From Alphaproteobacteria bacterium HGW-Alphaproteobacteria-3 (GTDB taxonomy: Bacteria; Pseudomonadota; Alphaproteobacteria; Parvibaculales; Parvibaculaceae), in the NCBI GenBank assembly GCA_002842875.1, contig PHEF01000034.1, forward strand, positions 1-47,082: DNA of 47,082 nt. The letters run 5' to 3'. Below are positions 15,534-25,107 of this stretch, piece by piece. Position 1 is the stretch's first letter. Each line of letters starts with the position of its first letter. The notes under the pieces were generated by a model. That model was not told the DNA's origin, did no database searches, and saw only the letters and a program-made list of their open reading frames with translations. The position numbers and the translations under genes were made by a program.

Positions 15534-17780
15534 ATGACCAAGGCCGTTTTGCCGCCGGAGCCCGAACACGAGATCAATCTGCGCGAGGCGCTGGAGGAGC
15601 GGTATCTTGCCTATGCGCTCTCGACCATCATGCACCGGGCGCTGCCGGATGTGCGCGACGGGCTGAAGCCGGTGCATCGCCGCGTGCTCTTTGCGATGCG
15701 GCAGTTGCGGCTTGAGCCGGGACAGGGCTTCAAGAAGTCGGCGCGCGTGGTCGGCGATGTGATCGGCCGTTATCACCCGCATGGCGACCAGTCGGTTTAC
15801 GATGCGCTGGTGCGCCTCGCGCAGGATTTTTCCGTGCGCTATCCGCTGGTGGACGGGCAGGGCAATTTCGGCAATGTGGACGGCGATAACGCGGCCGCCA
15901 TGCGCTACACGGAAGCGCGGCTGACACCGGTCGCGGCGCTGCTGCTGGACGGGCTCGACGAGGACACGGTCGACTTCCGCGAGACTTACGATGGCGAGGA
16001 CAGGGAGCCCATCGTGCTGCCGGGCGCCTTTCCGCAGCTTCTCGCGAATGGCGCGTCGGGCATCGCGGTCGGCATGGCGACGAGCATTCCGCCGCACAAT
16101 GCGGCCGAACTCTGCGACGCGGCACTGCATCTCATCAAGCATCCGAATGCGCGGACGGAGAAGCTCGTCGAGTTCGTGAAGGGACCGGATTTCCCGACGG
16201 GCGGCATCGTCGTGGAGCCGCGCGCGGCGATCGTCGAAGCCTATGAGACGGGACGCGGCGGCTTCCGCGTGCGGGCGAAATGGGAGATGGAAGAGCTGCC
16301 GCGCGGGCTCTGGCAGATCGTCGTCACGGAAATTCCCTATCAGGTGCAGAAGTCGAAGCTGGTGGAGAAGCTCGCCGAACTTCTGCAAGCGCGGAAACTG
16401 CCGCTGCTCGAAGATGTGCGCGACGAGAGCGCGGAGGAAATCCGCCTCGTGCTGGTGCCGAAGTCGAAGACGGTGGAACCGGAACACCTGATGGAGTCGC
16501 TGTTTCGGGCGAGCGACCTCGAAAGCCGCTTTCCGCTGAACCTGAATGTGCTTTCGGCAGGCCAGGTGCCGGGCGTGATGAACTTGCGCGAGGTGCTGCG
16601 CGCCTGGCTGGAGCACCGCAAGGAAGTGCTGGTCCGGCGGTCGCGCTTCCGGCTCGACAAGATCGAGAAGCGGCTGGAAGTTCTGGAAGGCTATCTCAAG
16701 GCCTATCTCAATCTCGACGAGGTGATCCGTATCATCCGCGAGGAAGACGAGCCGAAGCCCGCGCTGATGAAGCGCTTCAAGCTCACCGACAACCAGGCGG
16801 AAGCCATCCTCAACATGCGGCTGCGGAGTTTGCGCAAGCTCGAGGAAATGGAAATTCGCGGCGAGCACAAGACGCTCACCACGGAGCAGAAGGAGCTGAA
16901 AGCGCTGGTGAAGTCGGATGCGAAGCTCTGGGAGCGCGTCGCCGACGAGATCAGGCAGGTGAAGACGACGTTCGGCCCGAAGACGAAGCTCGGCGCGCGG
17001 CGGACGCATTTCTCGGATGCGCCCAACGTCGAGTATGTGCCGATGGAAGCGATGATCGAGAAGGAGCCTGTGACGGTCGTCTGCTCGAAGAAGGGCTGGA
17101 TCAGGACCGTGAAAGGGCATGTCGGCCCCGACACCGAGATCAAGTTCAAGGAAGGCGACGGCGCGCGCTTCACGCTTCACGCGGAGACGACCGACAAGAT
17201 ATTGCTGTTCGCGACGGATGGGCGTTTCTACACGCTCGACGTTGCGAAGCTGCCGGGCGGGCGCGGGCATGGCGAGCCGGTGCGCCTGATGATCGACCTC
17301 GACGAGAGCCGCGAGATCGTGGAGCTGTTCGTGCACCGGCCGGGACGGAAGCTTCTCGTCGCCTCGCATGAAGGCAACGGCTTCGTGGTGCCGGAGGACG
17401 AGGTCGTCGCGATGCGGCGCGCGGGCAAGCAGGTGCTGAATGTGACGGGGACGGACGAAGCGGTCGCCTGCGCGGTGGTGCAGGGCGATCATGTGGCCGC
17501 GATCGGCGAGAACCGGAAGCTCGTCATTTTCCCGCTCAAGGAAGTGAACGAGATGACGCGCGGCAAGGGCGTGCGGTTGCAGCGCTACAAGGATGGCGGG
17601 CTCGGCGACCTCAAGACCTTCACGCTGAAACAGGGGCTGATCGCCTATGACCGCTCGGACCGGGCGCGGACCTTCGACGGGCTGAAGGAGTGGCTGGGAC
17701 AGCGCGGGCAGGCCGGGCGGCTGCCGCCCAAGGGCTTCCCCGTGGGGCACAAGTTCGGCGGCGGGTTCGGCGCGGCGTGA
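15534..17780 (+). CDS. parC: DNA topoisomerase IV subunit A
   Basis: Breaks and rejoins DNA to decatenate daughter chromosomes, together with ParE. The 748-residue protein has the winged-helix core ([21 protein letters not shown], about residues 73-93), the catalytic Tyr125 in [10 protein letters not shown], a coiled-coil region (about 360-460), and a C-terminal beta-pinwheel from about 490. The length fits ParC and not GyrA, and the C-terminus lacks the GyrA box. It has its own promoter region after the recO gap. Confidence 0.93.
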   Translation: MTKAVLPPEPEHEINLREALEERYLAYALSTIMHRALPDVRDGLKPVHRRVLFAMRQLRLEPGQGFKKSARVVGDVIGRYHPHGDQSVYDALVRLAQDFSVRYPLVDGQGNFGNVDGDNAAAMRYTEARLTPVAALLLDGLDEDTVDFRETYDGEDREPIVLPGAFPQLLANGASGIAVGMATSIPPHNAAELCDAALHLIKHPNARTEKLVEFVKGPDFPTGGIVVEPRAAIVEAYETGRGGFRVRAKWEMEELPRGLWQIVVTEIPYQVQKSKLVEKLAELLQARKLPLLEDVRDESAEEIRLVLVPKSKTVEPEHLMESLFRASDLESRFPLNLNVLSAGQVPGVMNLREVLRAWLEHRKEVLVRRSRFRLDKIEKRLEVLEGYLKAYLNLDEVIRIIREEDEPKPALMKRFKLTDNQAEAILNMRLRSLRKLEEMEIRGEHKTLTTEQKELKALVKSDAKLWERVADEIRQVKTTFGPKTKLGARRTHFSDAPNVEYVPMEAMIEKEPVTVVCSKKGWIRTVKGHVGPDTEIKFKEGDGARFTLHAETTDKILLFATDGRFYTLDVAKLPGGRGHGEPVRLMIDLDESREIVELFVHRPGRKLLVASHEGNGFVVPEDEVVAMRRAGKQVLNVTGTDEAVACAVVQGDHVAAIGENRKLVIFPLKEVNEMTRGKGVRLQRYKDGGLGDLKTFTLKQGLIAYDRSDRARTFDGLKEWLGQRGQAGRLPPKGFPVGHKFGGGFGAA

Positions 17781-17794
17781 GGCGGGCGACGGCC

Positions 17795-17832
17795 GTATGG
17801 ATTGCCGCGCCGCTTCGCTCCTCGCAATGACG
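17795..17832. repeat. Short dispersed intergenic repeat
   Basis: The sequence around ATTGCCGCGCCGCTTCGC and CTCGCAATGACGG, with ATTGC/GCAAT arms, matches a repeat type widespread between genes of alphaproteobacteria. It lies between the convergent parC and the next leftward gene. Confidence 0.6.
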
Positions 17833-17839
17833 GGGTTGG

Positions 17840-18331
17840 TCAATCGATGGTGACGGGCTCGCGGTGCTCGTGGCCCCAATAGCGCATGAAGAGGATGTAA
17901 TCGCCCGGTTTGACGCGGGCGGGGTCGAGCGTCAGCGTGAACTCGCCGGAGATGTTGTGCTTCGCCTCGAGGTTGCCCTGCATGGGGAGATCGACGCAGG
18001 GCTCGTCGCTGCGCTGCGACTGGACGAGGTTCTGGTCCTCGTCGGTCAGGAACCAGCGGAAGATGTCGCATTGAGAGGCGAGCGAGAGGGGCAAGGGCTC
18101 CTCGGTATTGTTTGCGAGGGTGACGGCGACACCGAGCGTGAGCGGGCCGCTTTCCGTCCATGTCGCGGGTTGCGTCACGCGGGCGGTCAGTTCGACCGGC
18201 TCGTTCAGATCGACGCGGCCTGTCAGGACATAGAAGGCGATGACGCCGGCCATCGCCACGGCGACGAGGCCGAGGCGCATCATGTTGCTTTGTGCCTTCC
18301 GGGCGGCGCTTTCGGGATTGTTCATGTTCAT
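17840..18331 (-). CDS. Membrane-anchored periplasmic protein of unknown function
   Basis: A 163-residue protein. One N-terminal membrane segment (about residues 18-38, MRLGLVAVAMAGVIAFYVL) is followed by a beta-rich periplasmic domain containing two cysteines (SQCDIFRW and EPCVDLP) that could form a disulfide. The pattern of a strand followed by NNTEEPLPL and W-LTDEDQN resembles a BsuPI-like beta-sandwich, but this is only a resemblance. The ATG at 18331 is used; a TTG one codon upstream is the alternative. It follows the TRAP transporter genes by about 75 bases in the same direction and may share their transcript. Confidence 0.7.
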   Translation of the reverse strand: MNMNNPESAARKAQSNMMRLGLVAVAMAGVIAFYVLTGRVDLNEPVELTARVTQPATWTESGPLTLGVAVTLANNTEEPLPLSLASQCDIFRWFLTDEDQNLVQSQRSDEPCVDLPMQGNLEAKHNISGEFTLTLDPARVKPGDYILFMRYWGHEHREPVTID

Positions 18332-18405
18332 CAAGTTTTTTTCCGGTCGCGCATCTTATCCGAAAACCGCCTCCTTGTTTCAAGGCGGTACTTTTCGGGA
18401 TGCGC

Positions 18406-20394
18406 TCAACCACTACCTCCGAACAGGACGCGCGGCAACCATGTCGCGAGGCCGGGGAAGGACGCGATGACGGCGAGCGCGAGAATCTGAAGCATCACGA
18501 AGGGCACGGCGCCCTTGTATATCTGCATGGTGGTGACACTCTCGGGTGCGACGCCGCGCAGGTAGAAAAGCGCGAAGCCGAAGGGCGGCGTGAGGAAGGA
18601 GGTCTGGAGGTTGACCGCCATCATGACGCCGAGCCAGACCGGGTTCACGTCCATCATCAGCAGGATGGGCGCCACGATCGGCACGACGACGAAAATGATC
18701 TCGATGAAATCGAGGAAGAAGCCGAGCACGAACATGATGAGCATGACGGTGAGCACCGCGCCGAAGGTGCCGCCGGGCATGGAGGTGAGGAATTCATGGA
18801 CCGTGTCGTCGCCGCCGAGACCCCGGAAGACGAGGCTGAACAGCGCGGCGCCGATGAGGATGACGAAGACCATGGAGGTGATGCGCGCTGTCGACTGAGT
18901 GACTTCGGAAAGAACGCCGTTCTGCCAGAGGCGGAAGAGAGACGCGGCAAGACCGAACGCGACACCCGCGCAGAGAAGGTAGGCGAGCCAGATGCCGGCA
19001 CTGTCGGCGCCGGAGATTTCGCTGCGCGCGGTGCGCAGGTCCATCACCGAGGTGAGCAGCAGCAGCGTGATGAGGCAGAGCGCGGCAATGCGCACGGCGC
19101 GCTTCATGCCGCCCGCGCGCTCGCCCGCGAGAAGGACCGAGCCGACGGCGCCGAGGGCGGCGGCTTCCGTGGGCGTGGCAATGCCGCCGAGGATCGAGCC
19201 CATGACGGCGACGATGAGCGCGATGGGCGGCACGAGGGCGCGCAGCGTGCGCAGGTAGAGTTCGGAGGTCGGGATGGTGTCGTCAACCGGCATGGCGGGC
19301 GATGATTTCGGATCGAGGGCGGCGCGCACGACCTGATAGAGAATGTAGAAGCCGACGAGCATGAGGCCGGGAATGAGCGCGCCCGCGAAGAGGTCGCCGA
19401 CGGAAAGGGTTTCGGGCGAGAAGATGCCCTGTTCGAGCTGCGCCTTCTGGTAGGAATTGGCGAGCGTGTCGCCGAGCAATACGAGGACGATCGAAGGCGG
19501 GATGATCTGGCCGAGCGTGCCGGCGGCCGCGATGGAGCCCGACGCGAGTGCCGGGTCGTAGCCGCGCCGCAGCATGGTGGGGAGCGCGAGGAGGCCCATG
19601 GTGACGACCGTTGCGCCGACGATGCCGGTGGAGGCGGCGAGCAGCGCGCCGACGATGGAGACGGAGAAGCCGAGGCCGCCGCGCAGGCGCCCGAAAAGGC
19701 GGCCCATGTTTTCCAGCAATTCCTCGGCGACCCTTGAGCGCTCCAGCATGGTGCCCATGAAGACGAAAAGCGGCACGGCGATGAGCACGTCGTTCGTCAT
19801 GTTGCCGTAGATGCGCTGCGGGAGCGCGGCCATGAAGCCGAAGTCGAAGACGCCGAGCGCCATGCCGAGAAGGCCGAAGGCAGGCTGTTCGGCCCCGGAA
19901 AGAATGCGCAGCGCGTGAATGACGGTGGAAAGGCCCTGAAGCGCGAGAAGCACAGTGTAGACGAGGATGACGCTCTTCAGGAGATAGACGCCCTGGATGC
20001 CGCTCGTTTCGCGGCTGCCCTCGCGCACGGCCCATGAGGATTCGACGTAGGGAAAGGCGACGTAGAAGATGAGGAAGCAGACCGGCCAGAGAAGGAGCAC
20101 GGTGCCGAGAAGATCGACATATGCTTTCTTCGCTGGCGACATGGTGCGGTAGAAAACGTCGACGCGGACATGGGCGTTGTGGAGCAATGTGTAGCCGGCG
20201 ACGACCATGAACATGAGGCCGTGCATGTAGACGATCGATTCCTGCGCCCAGATGGAGCCGATGCCGAAGACATAGCGCTGCAGGACGACGACGAACTGCA
20301 CCAGCACCATGAGGATGGCGAGCCATGAAAAGAGGCGGCCCGCACGCTCGTTGAGGGCGTCGATGAGGCGGGCGATGCGTGCGAGTGCGGTCAT
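18406..20394 (-). CDS. TRAP transporter, fused small and large membrane subunits (DctQM)
   Basis: A 662-residue integral membrane protein. Residues 1-180 form a DctQ unit of four membrane segments (VVVLQRYVFGIGSIWAQES). From about 185 a DctM unit of about 12 segments begins, with VPLFVFMGTMLERS (about 206-219), GTLGQIIPPSIVLVLLGD and GGIATPTEAAALGAVGS. It uses an ion gradient to import an organic anion delivered by the binding protein 13 bases upstream. Fused DctQM proteins are a known variant. The ATG at 20394 was chosen because the upstream extension is low-complexity and basic. An extra membrane stretch lies in the middle of the M unit. Confidence 0.88.
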   Translation of the reverse strand: MTALARIARLIDALNERAGRLFSWLAILMVLVQFVVVLQRYVFGIGSIWAQESIVYMHGLMFMVVAGYTLLHNAHVRVDVFYRTMSPAKKAYVDLLGTVLLLWPVCFLIFYVAFPYVESSWAVREGSRETSGIQGVYLLKSVILVYTVLLALQGLSTVIHALRILSGAEQPAFGLLGMALGVFDFGFMAALPQRIYGNMTNDVLIAVPLFVFMGTMLERSRVAEELLENMGRLFGRLRGGLGFSVSIVGALLAASTGIVGATVVTMGLLALPTMLRRGYDPALASGSIAAAGTLGQIIPPSIVLVLLGDTLANSYQKAQLEQGIFSPETLSVGDLFAGALIPGLMLVGFYILYQVVRAALDPKSSPAMPVDDTIPTSELYLRTLRALVPPIALIVAVMGSILGGIATPTEAAALGAVGSVLLAGERAGGMKRAVRIAALCLITLLLLTSVMDLRTARSEISGADSAGIWLAYLLCAGVAFGLAASLFRLWQNGVLSEVTQSTARITSMVFVILIGAALFSLVFRGLGGDDTVHEFLTSMPGGTFGAVLTVMLIMFVLGFFLDFIEIIFVVVPIVAPILLMMDVNPVWLGVMMAVNLQTSFLTPPFGFALFYLRGVAPESVTTMQIYKGAVPFVMLQILALAVIASFPGLATWLPRVLFGGSG

Positions 20395-20407
20395 GGGATC
20401 AGCAGCC

Positions 20408-21481
20408 TCAACCCCGGCGGGCCTGGACAAAGCCTTCGTCGCCGATGCGCGTCCATTCGCTCGTCGTGTCGAGGAAATTGCGGAAGCTCTCATAGACCTT
20501 TGCCGTGACGGCATCTTCCTTCGCGGCGTCTTCGAGCACCTCGCGGGAGGTTTTCTTCAGGGCGGCGACGACATCGTCCGGGAAGCGGCGGACCTCGACG
20601 CCATGCTTCTCGACGAGGGTCCTCAGCGCGTCGCCGTTATGGGCGTTGTATTCGGCGAGCGTGTAGTCGTTCTCGGCGGCGCAGGCGGCGCGGACGATGG
20701 CCTGCTGCTGGCCGGTGAGCGATTCCCACACCTTGAGGTTGAAGCCCGCGGCGAGGGACGAACCTGGCTCGTGGAAGCCCGGCCAGTAGAAGTATTTGGC
20801 GAGGCGGTAGAAGCCGAAGGCCATGTCGTTCCAGGGGCCGACCCATTCGGCGGCGTCGATGGTGCCGTTCTGCAGGGCGGGGAAGATGTCGGGACCGGCA
20901 AGCGTGACGGCGGCGGCGCCGAGACGGCGCATGACCTCGCCGCCGAGGCCCGGCATGCGGATCGAGAGGCCCTTCAGGTCGTCGAGCGAATTGATTTCCT
21001 TGCGGTACCAGCCGGGAAGCTGGACGCCGGTGTTCGCGGCCATGAAGGGTTTGATGTTGAAGCCTTTGGCGAGATCGTCCCAGAGCGCCTGTCCGCCGCC
21101 GTGATAGATCCAGGCGTTGATTTCGGCGGCGGTCATGCCGAAGGGAACGGCGGTGAAGAAGTTGTAGGCCTTGGACTTGCCCTGCCAGTAATACTCCGCA
21201 CCGTGATAGATGTCGGCGGCGCCGGAGGAGACGGTGTCGAAGGATTCAAGGGCGGGGACGAGCTCGCCGGCGGCGAAGACCTTGATGTCGAGCTGGCCGT
21301 CCGTCATTTCGCGAATGCGCACCGCGAGACGCTCGGCGGAGGCACCGAGGCCGGGGTAATTCTTCGGCCAGGTGGTGACCATCTTGAGCTGGCGCTTGCC
21401 CTGCGCGATGGCAGGCGCGGGCATGGTGGCGGCGGCAAGACCCGCAAGGCCTGCGCCTGCCAGAAACGAACGGCGTTTCAT
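20408..21481 (-). CDS. TRAP transporter periplasmic substrate-binding protein, TakP-like
   Basis: Binds an organic acid in the periplasm and hands it to the DctQM permease. The 357-residue protein starts with MKRRSFLAGAGLAGLAAATM, a probable twin-arginine signal ending near AIAQ (residue 27). The conserved ligand-helix region AAEWVGPWNDMAFGFY and the YFYWPGFHEPG stretch are typical of the TakP/FcbT1 subfamily, known for 2-oxo acids or (chloro)aromatic acids. The actual substrate cannot be read from sequence. Confidence 0.9.
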   Translation of the reverse strand: MKRRSFLAGAGLAGLAAATMPAPAIAQGKRQLKMVTTWPKNYPGLGASAERLAVRIREMTDGQLDIKVFAAGELVPALESFDTVSSGAADIYHGAEYYWQGKSKAYNFFTAVPFGMTAAEINAWIYHGGGQALWDDLAKGFNIKPFMAANTGVQLPGWYRKEINSLDDLKGLSIRMPGLGGEVMRRLGAAAVTLAGPDIFPALQNGTIDAAEWVGPWNDMAFGFYRLAKYFYWPGFHEPGSSLAAGFNLKVWESLTGQQQAIVRAACAAENDYTLAEYNAHNGDALRTLVEKHGVEVRRFPDDVVAALKKTSREVLEDAAKEDAVTAKVYESFRNFLDTTSEWTRIGDEGFVQARRG

Positions 21482-21561
21482 CGAAGACTCCCCGATTTAC
21501 TTCCCCAGGGCAGCCGCGTTGCGACCGCCTCTTCCCCATTGAAGGGGTACAATTGGCGGCC

Positions 21562-21589
21562 AGTATAGGCACGCGGGCGCGGGGCGCAA
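21562..21589 (-). promoter_or_regulatory. Candidate sigma-70 promoter of the TRAP operon
   Basis: On the minus strand TTGCGC (21584-21589) and TATACT (21562-21567) are separated by 16 bases, about 80 bases before the start of the binding-protein gene. The boxes fit the housekeeping consensus reasonably well. Confidence 0.45.
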
Positions 21590-21645
21590 CGGCGGCGGGG
21601 GTGAAGACAAGAAGAGCCCCCGCCCCGAAATTTGTTTCGCTGCGC

Positions 21646-22428
21646 TCACAAATTGCCGACCCTCCCCGAGGGGAGGGTGGGGAGCTTCGCGGGTTCCGCC
21701 ATCCGCCGCCAGCCTTCCGGCTTGAGGGCTTCGAGGGGCTGGAAGCGGGTCTTGTAGGTCATCTTGCGGGAGCCATCGACCCAGTAGCCGAGATAGACGT
21801 AAGGCAGGCCGGCCATGCGGGTGCGCTCGATGTGGTCGAGCACCATGAAGGTGCCGAGGCTGCGCGTGGCGTCGTCCGGCTCGTAGAAGCTGTAGACCAT
21901 GGAGAGGCCGTCATCGAGCGTGTCGGTGAGGGCGGCGGCGATGAGCGGCCCCGTTTCGCCCGGACCGGCGGCAAGACGGTATTCGATGATGCTGGTGCGG
22001 ATCGTGGTGTCCTCGATCATGGCGACATAGTCGTGCTCGGTCATGTCGGCCATGCCGCCCTCGGCGTGGCGCGCATCGAGGTAGCGGCGCAGAAGATCGT
22101 ATTGCTCGCCGGTCGCGGAGGCGGGACGGACGAGGCCGCGCAGGCCGGCATTGCGCGCGACGATGCGGCGGAAGGTGCGGCCGGGCACGAACTCGCCGGC
22201 GAGCACCCGCACGGAGACGCAGGCCTGACAATCCTCGCAGGCCGGGCGATAGGCAATGTTCTGGCTGCGGCGGAAGCCTGCCTGGGTGAGCGTGTCGTTG
22301 AGGGAGACGGGCTCGTCGCCGAGGAGATGGGTAAAGACCTTCTTCTCGTAGCGGCCCTCCAGGTAGGGGCAGGGCTGCGGCGACGTGATGTAGAACTGCG
22401 GAAATCTGAGGCGGGACTGGTCCGTCAC
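21646..22428 (-). CDS. bpt: Aspartate/glutamate leucyltransferase (L/F-transferase type Bpt)
   Basis: Attaches leucine from leucyl-tRNA to proteins with N-terminal Asp or Glu and marks them for ClpS-ClpAP. The 260-residue product has the N-terminal cysteine cluster [15 protein letters not shown] (about residues 60-74) and the C-terminal [20 protein letters not shown] block (about 217-236). The GTG start follows GAGAAAGC. The last residues ([11 protein letters not shown]) and the stop are encoded inside a dispersed palindromic repeat, so the native C-terminal tail has been changed without harming conserved blocks. Confidence 0.9.
   Translation of the reverse strand: MTDQSRLRFPQFYITSPQPCPYLEGRYEKKVFTHLLGDEPVSLNDTLTQAGFRRSQNIAYRPACEDCQACVSVRVLAGEFVPGRTFRRIVARNAGLRGLVRPASATGEQYDLLRRYLDARHAEGGMADMTEHDYVAMIEDTTIRTSIIEYRLAAGPGETGPLIAAALTDTLDDGLSMVYSFYEPDDATRSLGTFMVLDHIERTRMAGLPYVYLGYWVDGSRKMTYKTRFQPLEALKPEGWRRMAEPAKLPTLPSGRVGNL
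21659..21678. repeat. Palindromic repeat overlapping the bpt 3' end
   Basis: ACCCTCCCC-GA-GGGGAGGGT is a perfect nine-pair hairpin. The flanking sequence, with AAATTTGTTTCGCTGCGCTC next to it, is of the dispersed type. It encodes part of the bpt C-terminus on the minus strand and may also end the transcript. Confidence 0.6.
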
Positions 22429-22464
22429 TGCTTTCTCATGTTGGTGCCGTCAGCATGTCTGCCG

Positions 22465-24327
22465 TTAGAGCCCGTAATACCAGGGCGCGAAGAAAGAATA
22501 AGCCAACCAGAGCAGAATGACGAGAGGCGAGCCCGCGCGCACGAAATCCCGGAATTCGTAGTGGCCGGGGCCCATAACCAGAAGGTTCGTCTGATAGCCC
22601 ATCGGCGTCGCGAAGGAGCAGTTGGACGCGAAAATGACGGCATAGACGAAGATCATGGGATCGACGCCGAGCTGCATGGCCGTGCTGATGGCGATGGGCG
22701 TGAAGAGGACGGCGGTCGCGTTGTTCGTCAGGACGTTGGTGGTGATGGCGATGGCGAGGAAGAAGGCCGAGAGAATGACGGGTATGCCGTAGCCATCGAA
22801 CATGGCGACCGATGCATTGGCAATGGCATGAGCGCCGCCAGTCACTTCGAGCGCCGTGGCGACGCCGAGCATGGCGCCGACCATGAGGAAGATGCGCCGG
22901 TCGATGGCGCGGGCCGCCTGGCGGACGTTGAGAACACCGAAAGCGATGATGGCGAGGGCGCCGCCGATGGAGGCGATCTCGATGGGCAGCGTGCCGGTGA
23001 GGACGGTTGCGACCATGATGCCGAAGATCGCCAGGGCACGATGCGCAAGCTTCGGGTCCGGCAGTTCCGTTGCCGACCATTCGAGAAGCAGGACGTCGCG
23101 ATTGTGGCGGAGGGCCTGGATCTGGCTCGCCTTGCCGAGAACGAGAAGGACATCGCCCGCTTCGAGGCGGATGTCGTTCAGGAGGGTGCGGATCATGCGG
23201 CTGCGGCGCTGGACGCCGAGCACGATGCAGCCCGTCTGGTGGCGGAAGGCGATCTGCTCGATGGTCTGGCCGATCATGCGCGAGCCCGGCGCGACGACGT
23301 TTTCGGCGAGGACGAGCTCGCCGCCGGGCTTTGCGGGGCCGCCATTCGTTTCCACGCCTTCGGCGAAGCGTTCCTCGAGCATGCCCTCGAAGATGCGGGA
23401 GCCGGATTTGAGCGCCTCGGTGAGTGTCTGGCGCGTGGCGGCGACGATGACGACATCGCCCGCCGAAAGCGTTATGTCCTCGAAAGGCGGGAGGATGGGA
23501 TGTTCGCCGCGCTGGATCATGCGCACCGTCATGTCGCGCAGCGGCGGGAAAAGGCCCGCCATGGAACTCACGCCGAGAAGCGGGTGGCCGGGTGTGATTT
23601 CGAGCTGGGCGATGTATTGCTTGCCGCCGCCGATATCGCTCCCCGATATGTCGATGGTGGGGCCGCCGCGGTCCGGCACGAGGCGCGGCACGACGAGCGT
23701 CGAGTAGAGGAAGCCGATGCCCGCAAGGAAGAGGCCGGGCACCACGAAATCGAAGATGCCGATGGGCGGCAGGTGCGAGGTGAGGACCACGCCCGCCGCG
23801 AGAAGATTGGTCGAGGAACCGATCAGCGTGGTCATGCCGCCGAGGATCGACACGTAGCTCAGCGTCATCATCACCTTCGGCGCGCGCTGACCGAAGCGTC
23901 CGGCAAGCGTTGCCAGCACCGGAATGAACATGACCGCGACCGGCGTGTTGTTCAGGAAGGCGCTGATGACGGCGACGAGCAGGAAGGTGAAGAAGATGGT
24001 GAGGCCGGGGCGCGTGGAACCGAGATCGGCGACGTAGCGCGCCGCGCCGTCGAGCGCGCCCGTCTGGAACATGCCCTGGCCGATGACGAGGAGCGCAAGG
24101 ACGGCCATAAGCGCCGGGTTCGCAAAGCCCGCGAGCAGCGCGGTCGGCCCGAGAAGGTTGCGGCCATCGCCGCCGGCGACGGGGAAGAAATAGAAGAAGA
24201 GCAGCAGCGCGCTCAGGATGGCGAGGGCGGAGATTTCGAGGGATATCCGCTCCATGCTGAACAGCAGGACCGCGGCCAGAATGAAGCCGTAGGTCACCCA
24301 CATCTGCCAGAAGAATTCCATCTCCAT
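22465..24327 (-). CDS. SLC13/DASS-type anion transporter with two RCK C-terminal domains
   Basis: Inner-membrane carrier of the family that moves dicarboxylates, sulfate or other anions. The 620-residue protein has an N-terminal set of membrane segments with FLNNTPVAVMFIPV and GGMTTLIGSSTNLL (ligand-binding hairpins). A soluble middle holds two TrkA-C/RCK-C domains (about 220-290 and 320-395), and a second membrane half contains NNATAVLFTPIA. The domain layout is common in bacterial DASS proteins of undefined substrate, often sulfate-like. The ATG at 24327 with AGGGAT upstream was preferred over a GTG nine codons earlier. A long hairpin repeat ends 16 bases before the start. Confidence 0.88.
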   Translation of the reverse strand: MEMEFFWQMWVTYGFILAAVLLFSMERISLEISALAILSALLLFFYFFPVAGGDGRNLLGPTALLAGFANPALMAVLALLVIGQGMFQTGALDGAARYVADLGSTRPGLTIFFTFLLVAVISAFLNNTPVAVMFIPVLATLAGRFGQRAPKVMMTLSYVSILGGMTTLIGSSTNLLAAGVVLTSHLPPIGIFDFVVPGLFLAGIGFLYSTLVVPRLVPDRGGPTIDISGSDIGGGKQYIAQLEITPGHPLLGVSSMAGLFPPLRDMTVRMIQRGEHPILPPFEDITLSAGDVVIVAATRQTLTEALKSGSRIFEGMLEERFAEGVETNGGPAKPGGELVLAENVVAPGSRMIGQTIEQIAFRHQTGCIVLGVQRRSRMIRTLLNDIRLEAGDVLLVLGKASQIQALRHNRDVLLLEWSATELPDPKLAHRALAIFGIMVATVLTGTLPIEIASIGGALAIIAFGVLNVRQAARAIDRRIFLMVGAMLGVATALEVTGGAHAIANASVAMFDGYGIPVILSAFFLAIAITTNVLTNNATAVLFTPIAISTAMQLGVDPMIFVYAVIFASNCSFATPMGYQTNLLVMGPGHYEFRDFVRAGSPLVILLWLAYSFFAPWYYGL

Positions 24328-24343
24328 GCGTGCATCCCTATTA

Positions 24344-24460
24344 GAGTCATTCACCGTTTCAAGGAAACGGTGAATGACTCCAAATTCCTTGCTTGGTCGC
24401 GTTTTCGAACCGCAAAAGCGCGCCCTTCATTTGAATGACGCACTTTTGCTGAAAACGCTC
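24344..24460 (-). repeat. Rhizobiales-type dispersed repeat with 17-bp perfect hairpin
   Basis: Read on the minus strand, the element starts GAGCGTTTTCAGCAAAAG, continues through GGTTCGAAAACGCGACC and ends in a perfect 17-pair hairpin with an AAG loop (24344-24360 and 24364-24380). This layout, a half-palindromic body and a terminal hairpin, matches the intergenic repeats common in Bradyrhizobium and relatives. It occupies the leader of the DASS gene, so the hairpin would be in its mRNA. Confidence 0.7.
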
Positions 24461-24535
24461 TTGTGAGCACAATGCCGGTCATGGCGGTCGTGCTTGAGAA
24501 GTGAAACTGGCGGCGTCTAGTGAACGGGCCCCGGC

Positions 24536-25018
24536 TCAGACTGAATTGCTGCGGACGAAGACAGTACCGCAAAGATAGTCGTGGAGACAGCGGCGGCGCG
24601 GGTTGAAGAAGGGCACGACAAGGACCAGAACCGTGCCGACGGCCACTGTGACATAGAAGAGAACGGTCTGGAGGGCAGCCTGAAGATAGCCCGGGCGGCG
24701 CCCGTTCCAGGCGCGAAGTTCGATGCCCTGCCAACGCATGCCGGGGGTGGCGGCGCGGCGGCCGCCCAGCGTGAAGGTGAAATAGGCGAGCGCGACGAGG
24801 GGCGAAAGGGCGGCACCCGGCCAGAGGAGGCCGAGCGTCAGGACTCCGAGCACGGCGAAAAAGGCAGACATCACCACGATCAGGATGCAGACCACCAGCA
24901 GATCGGCCAGAAAAGCGAGGCTGCGGGCGAGGATGACGCCCTCGAATGCCCCGGCGGGCCAGGCATAGCTTTCCGAAGCGGAAAGACCCGTTTGCGCTAT
25001 ATTATTGCTTTCGCTCAT
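24536..25018 (-). CDS. RDD family membrane protein
   Basis: A 160-residue membrane protein with about three hydrophobic segments (about residues 35-60, 64-85 and 113-137). RSLAFLADLLV (about 32-42) holds the conserved Arg and Asp pattern that names the RDD family, and TPGMRWQGIELR (about 92-103) matches the conserved loop. The molecular role is unknown; some members have been linked to ion transport. AGGAAAAAG before the ATG supports the start. It lies alone between the DASS transporter and motB. Confidence 0.8.
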   Translation of the reverse strand: MSESNNIAQTGLSASESYAWPAGAFEGVILARSLAFLADLLVVCILIVVMSAFFAVLGVLTLGLLWPGAALSPLVALAYFTFTLGGRRAATPGMRWQGIELRAWNGRRPGYLQAALQTVLFYVTVAVGTVLVLVVPFFNPRRRCLHDYLCGTVFVRSNSV

Positions 25019-25107
25019 CTTTTTCCTGTCGCTCTGAAAACGGCCCTATTCACATAAGGGCAGGAAAAAGGGAAAGCAAGCAGGCGCGAGGCGGCGCCGG
25101 ACAGAGA

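Noticed and set aside
15528..18413. A 961-codon open frame on the minus strand across parC
   Set aside because: It is antisense to a fully conserved parC and made of low-complexity Arg/His/Leu-rich sequence, as expected for shadow frames in G+C-rich codons.
21553..24438. A 961-codon open frame on the plus strand across bpt and the DASS gene
   Set aside because: Antisense to two conserved genes, rich in Glu, Arg, Gly and Ala, and without any recognisable domain.
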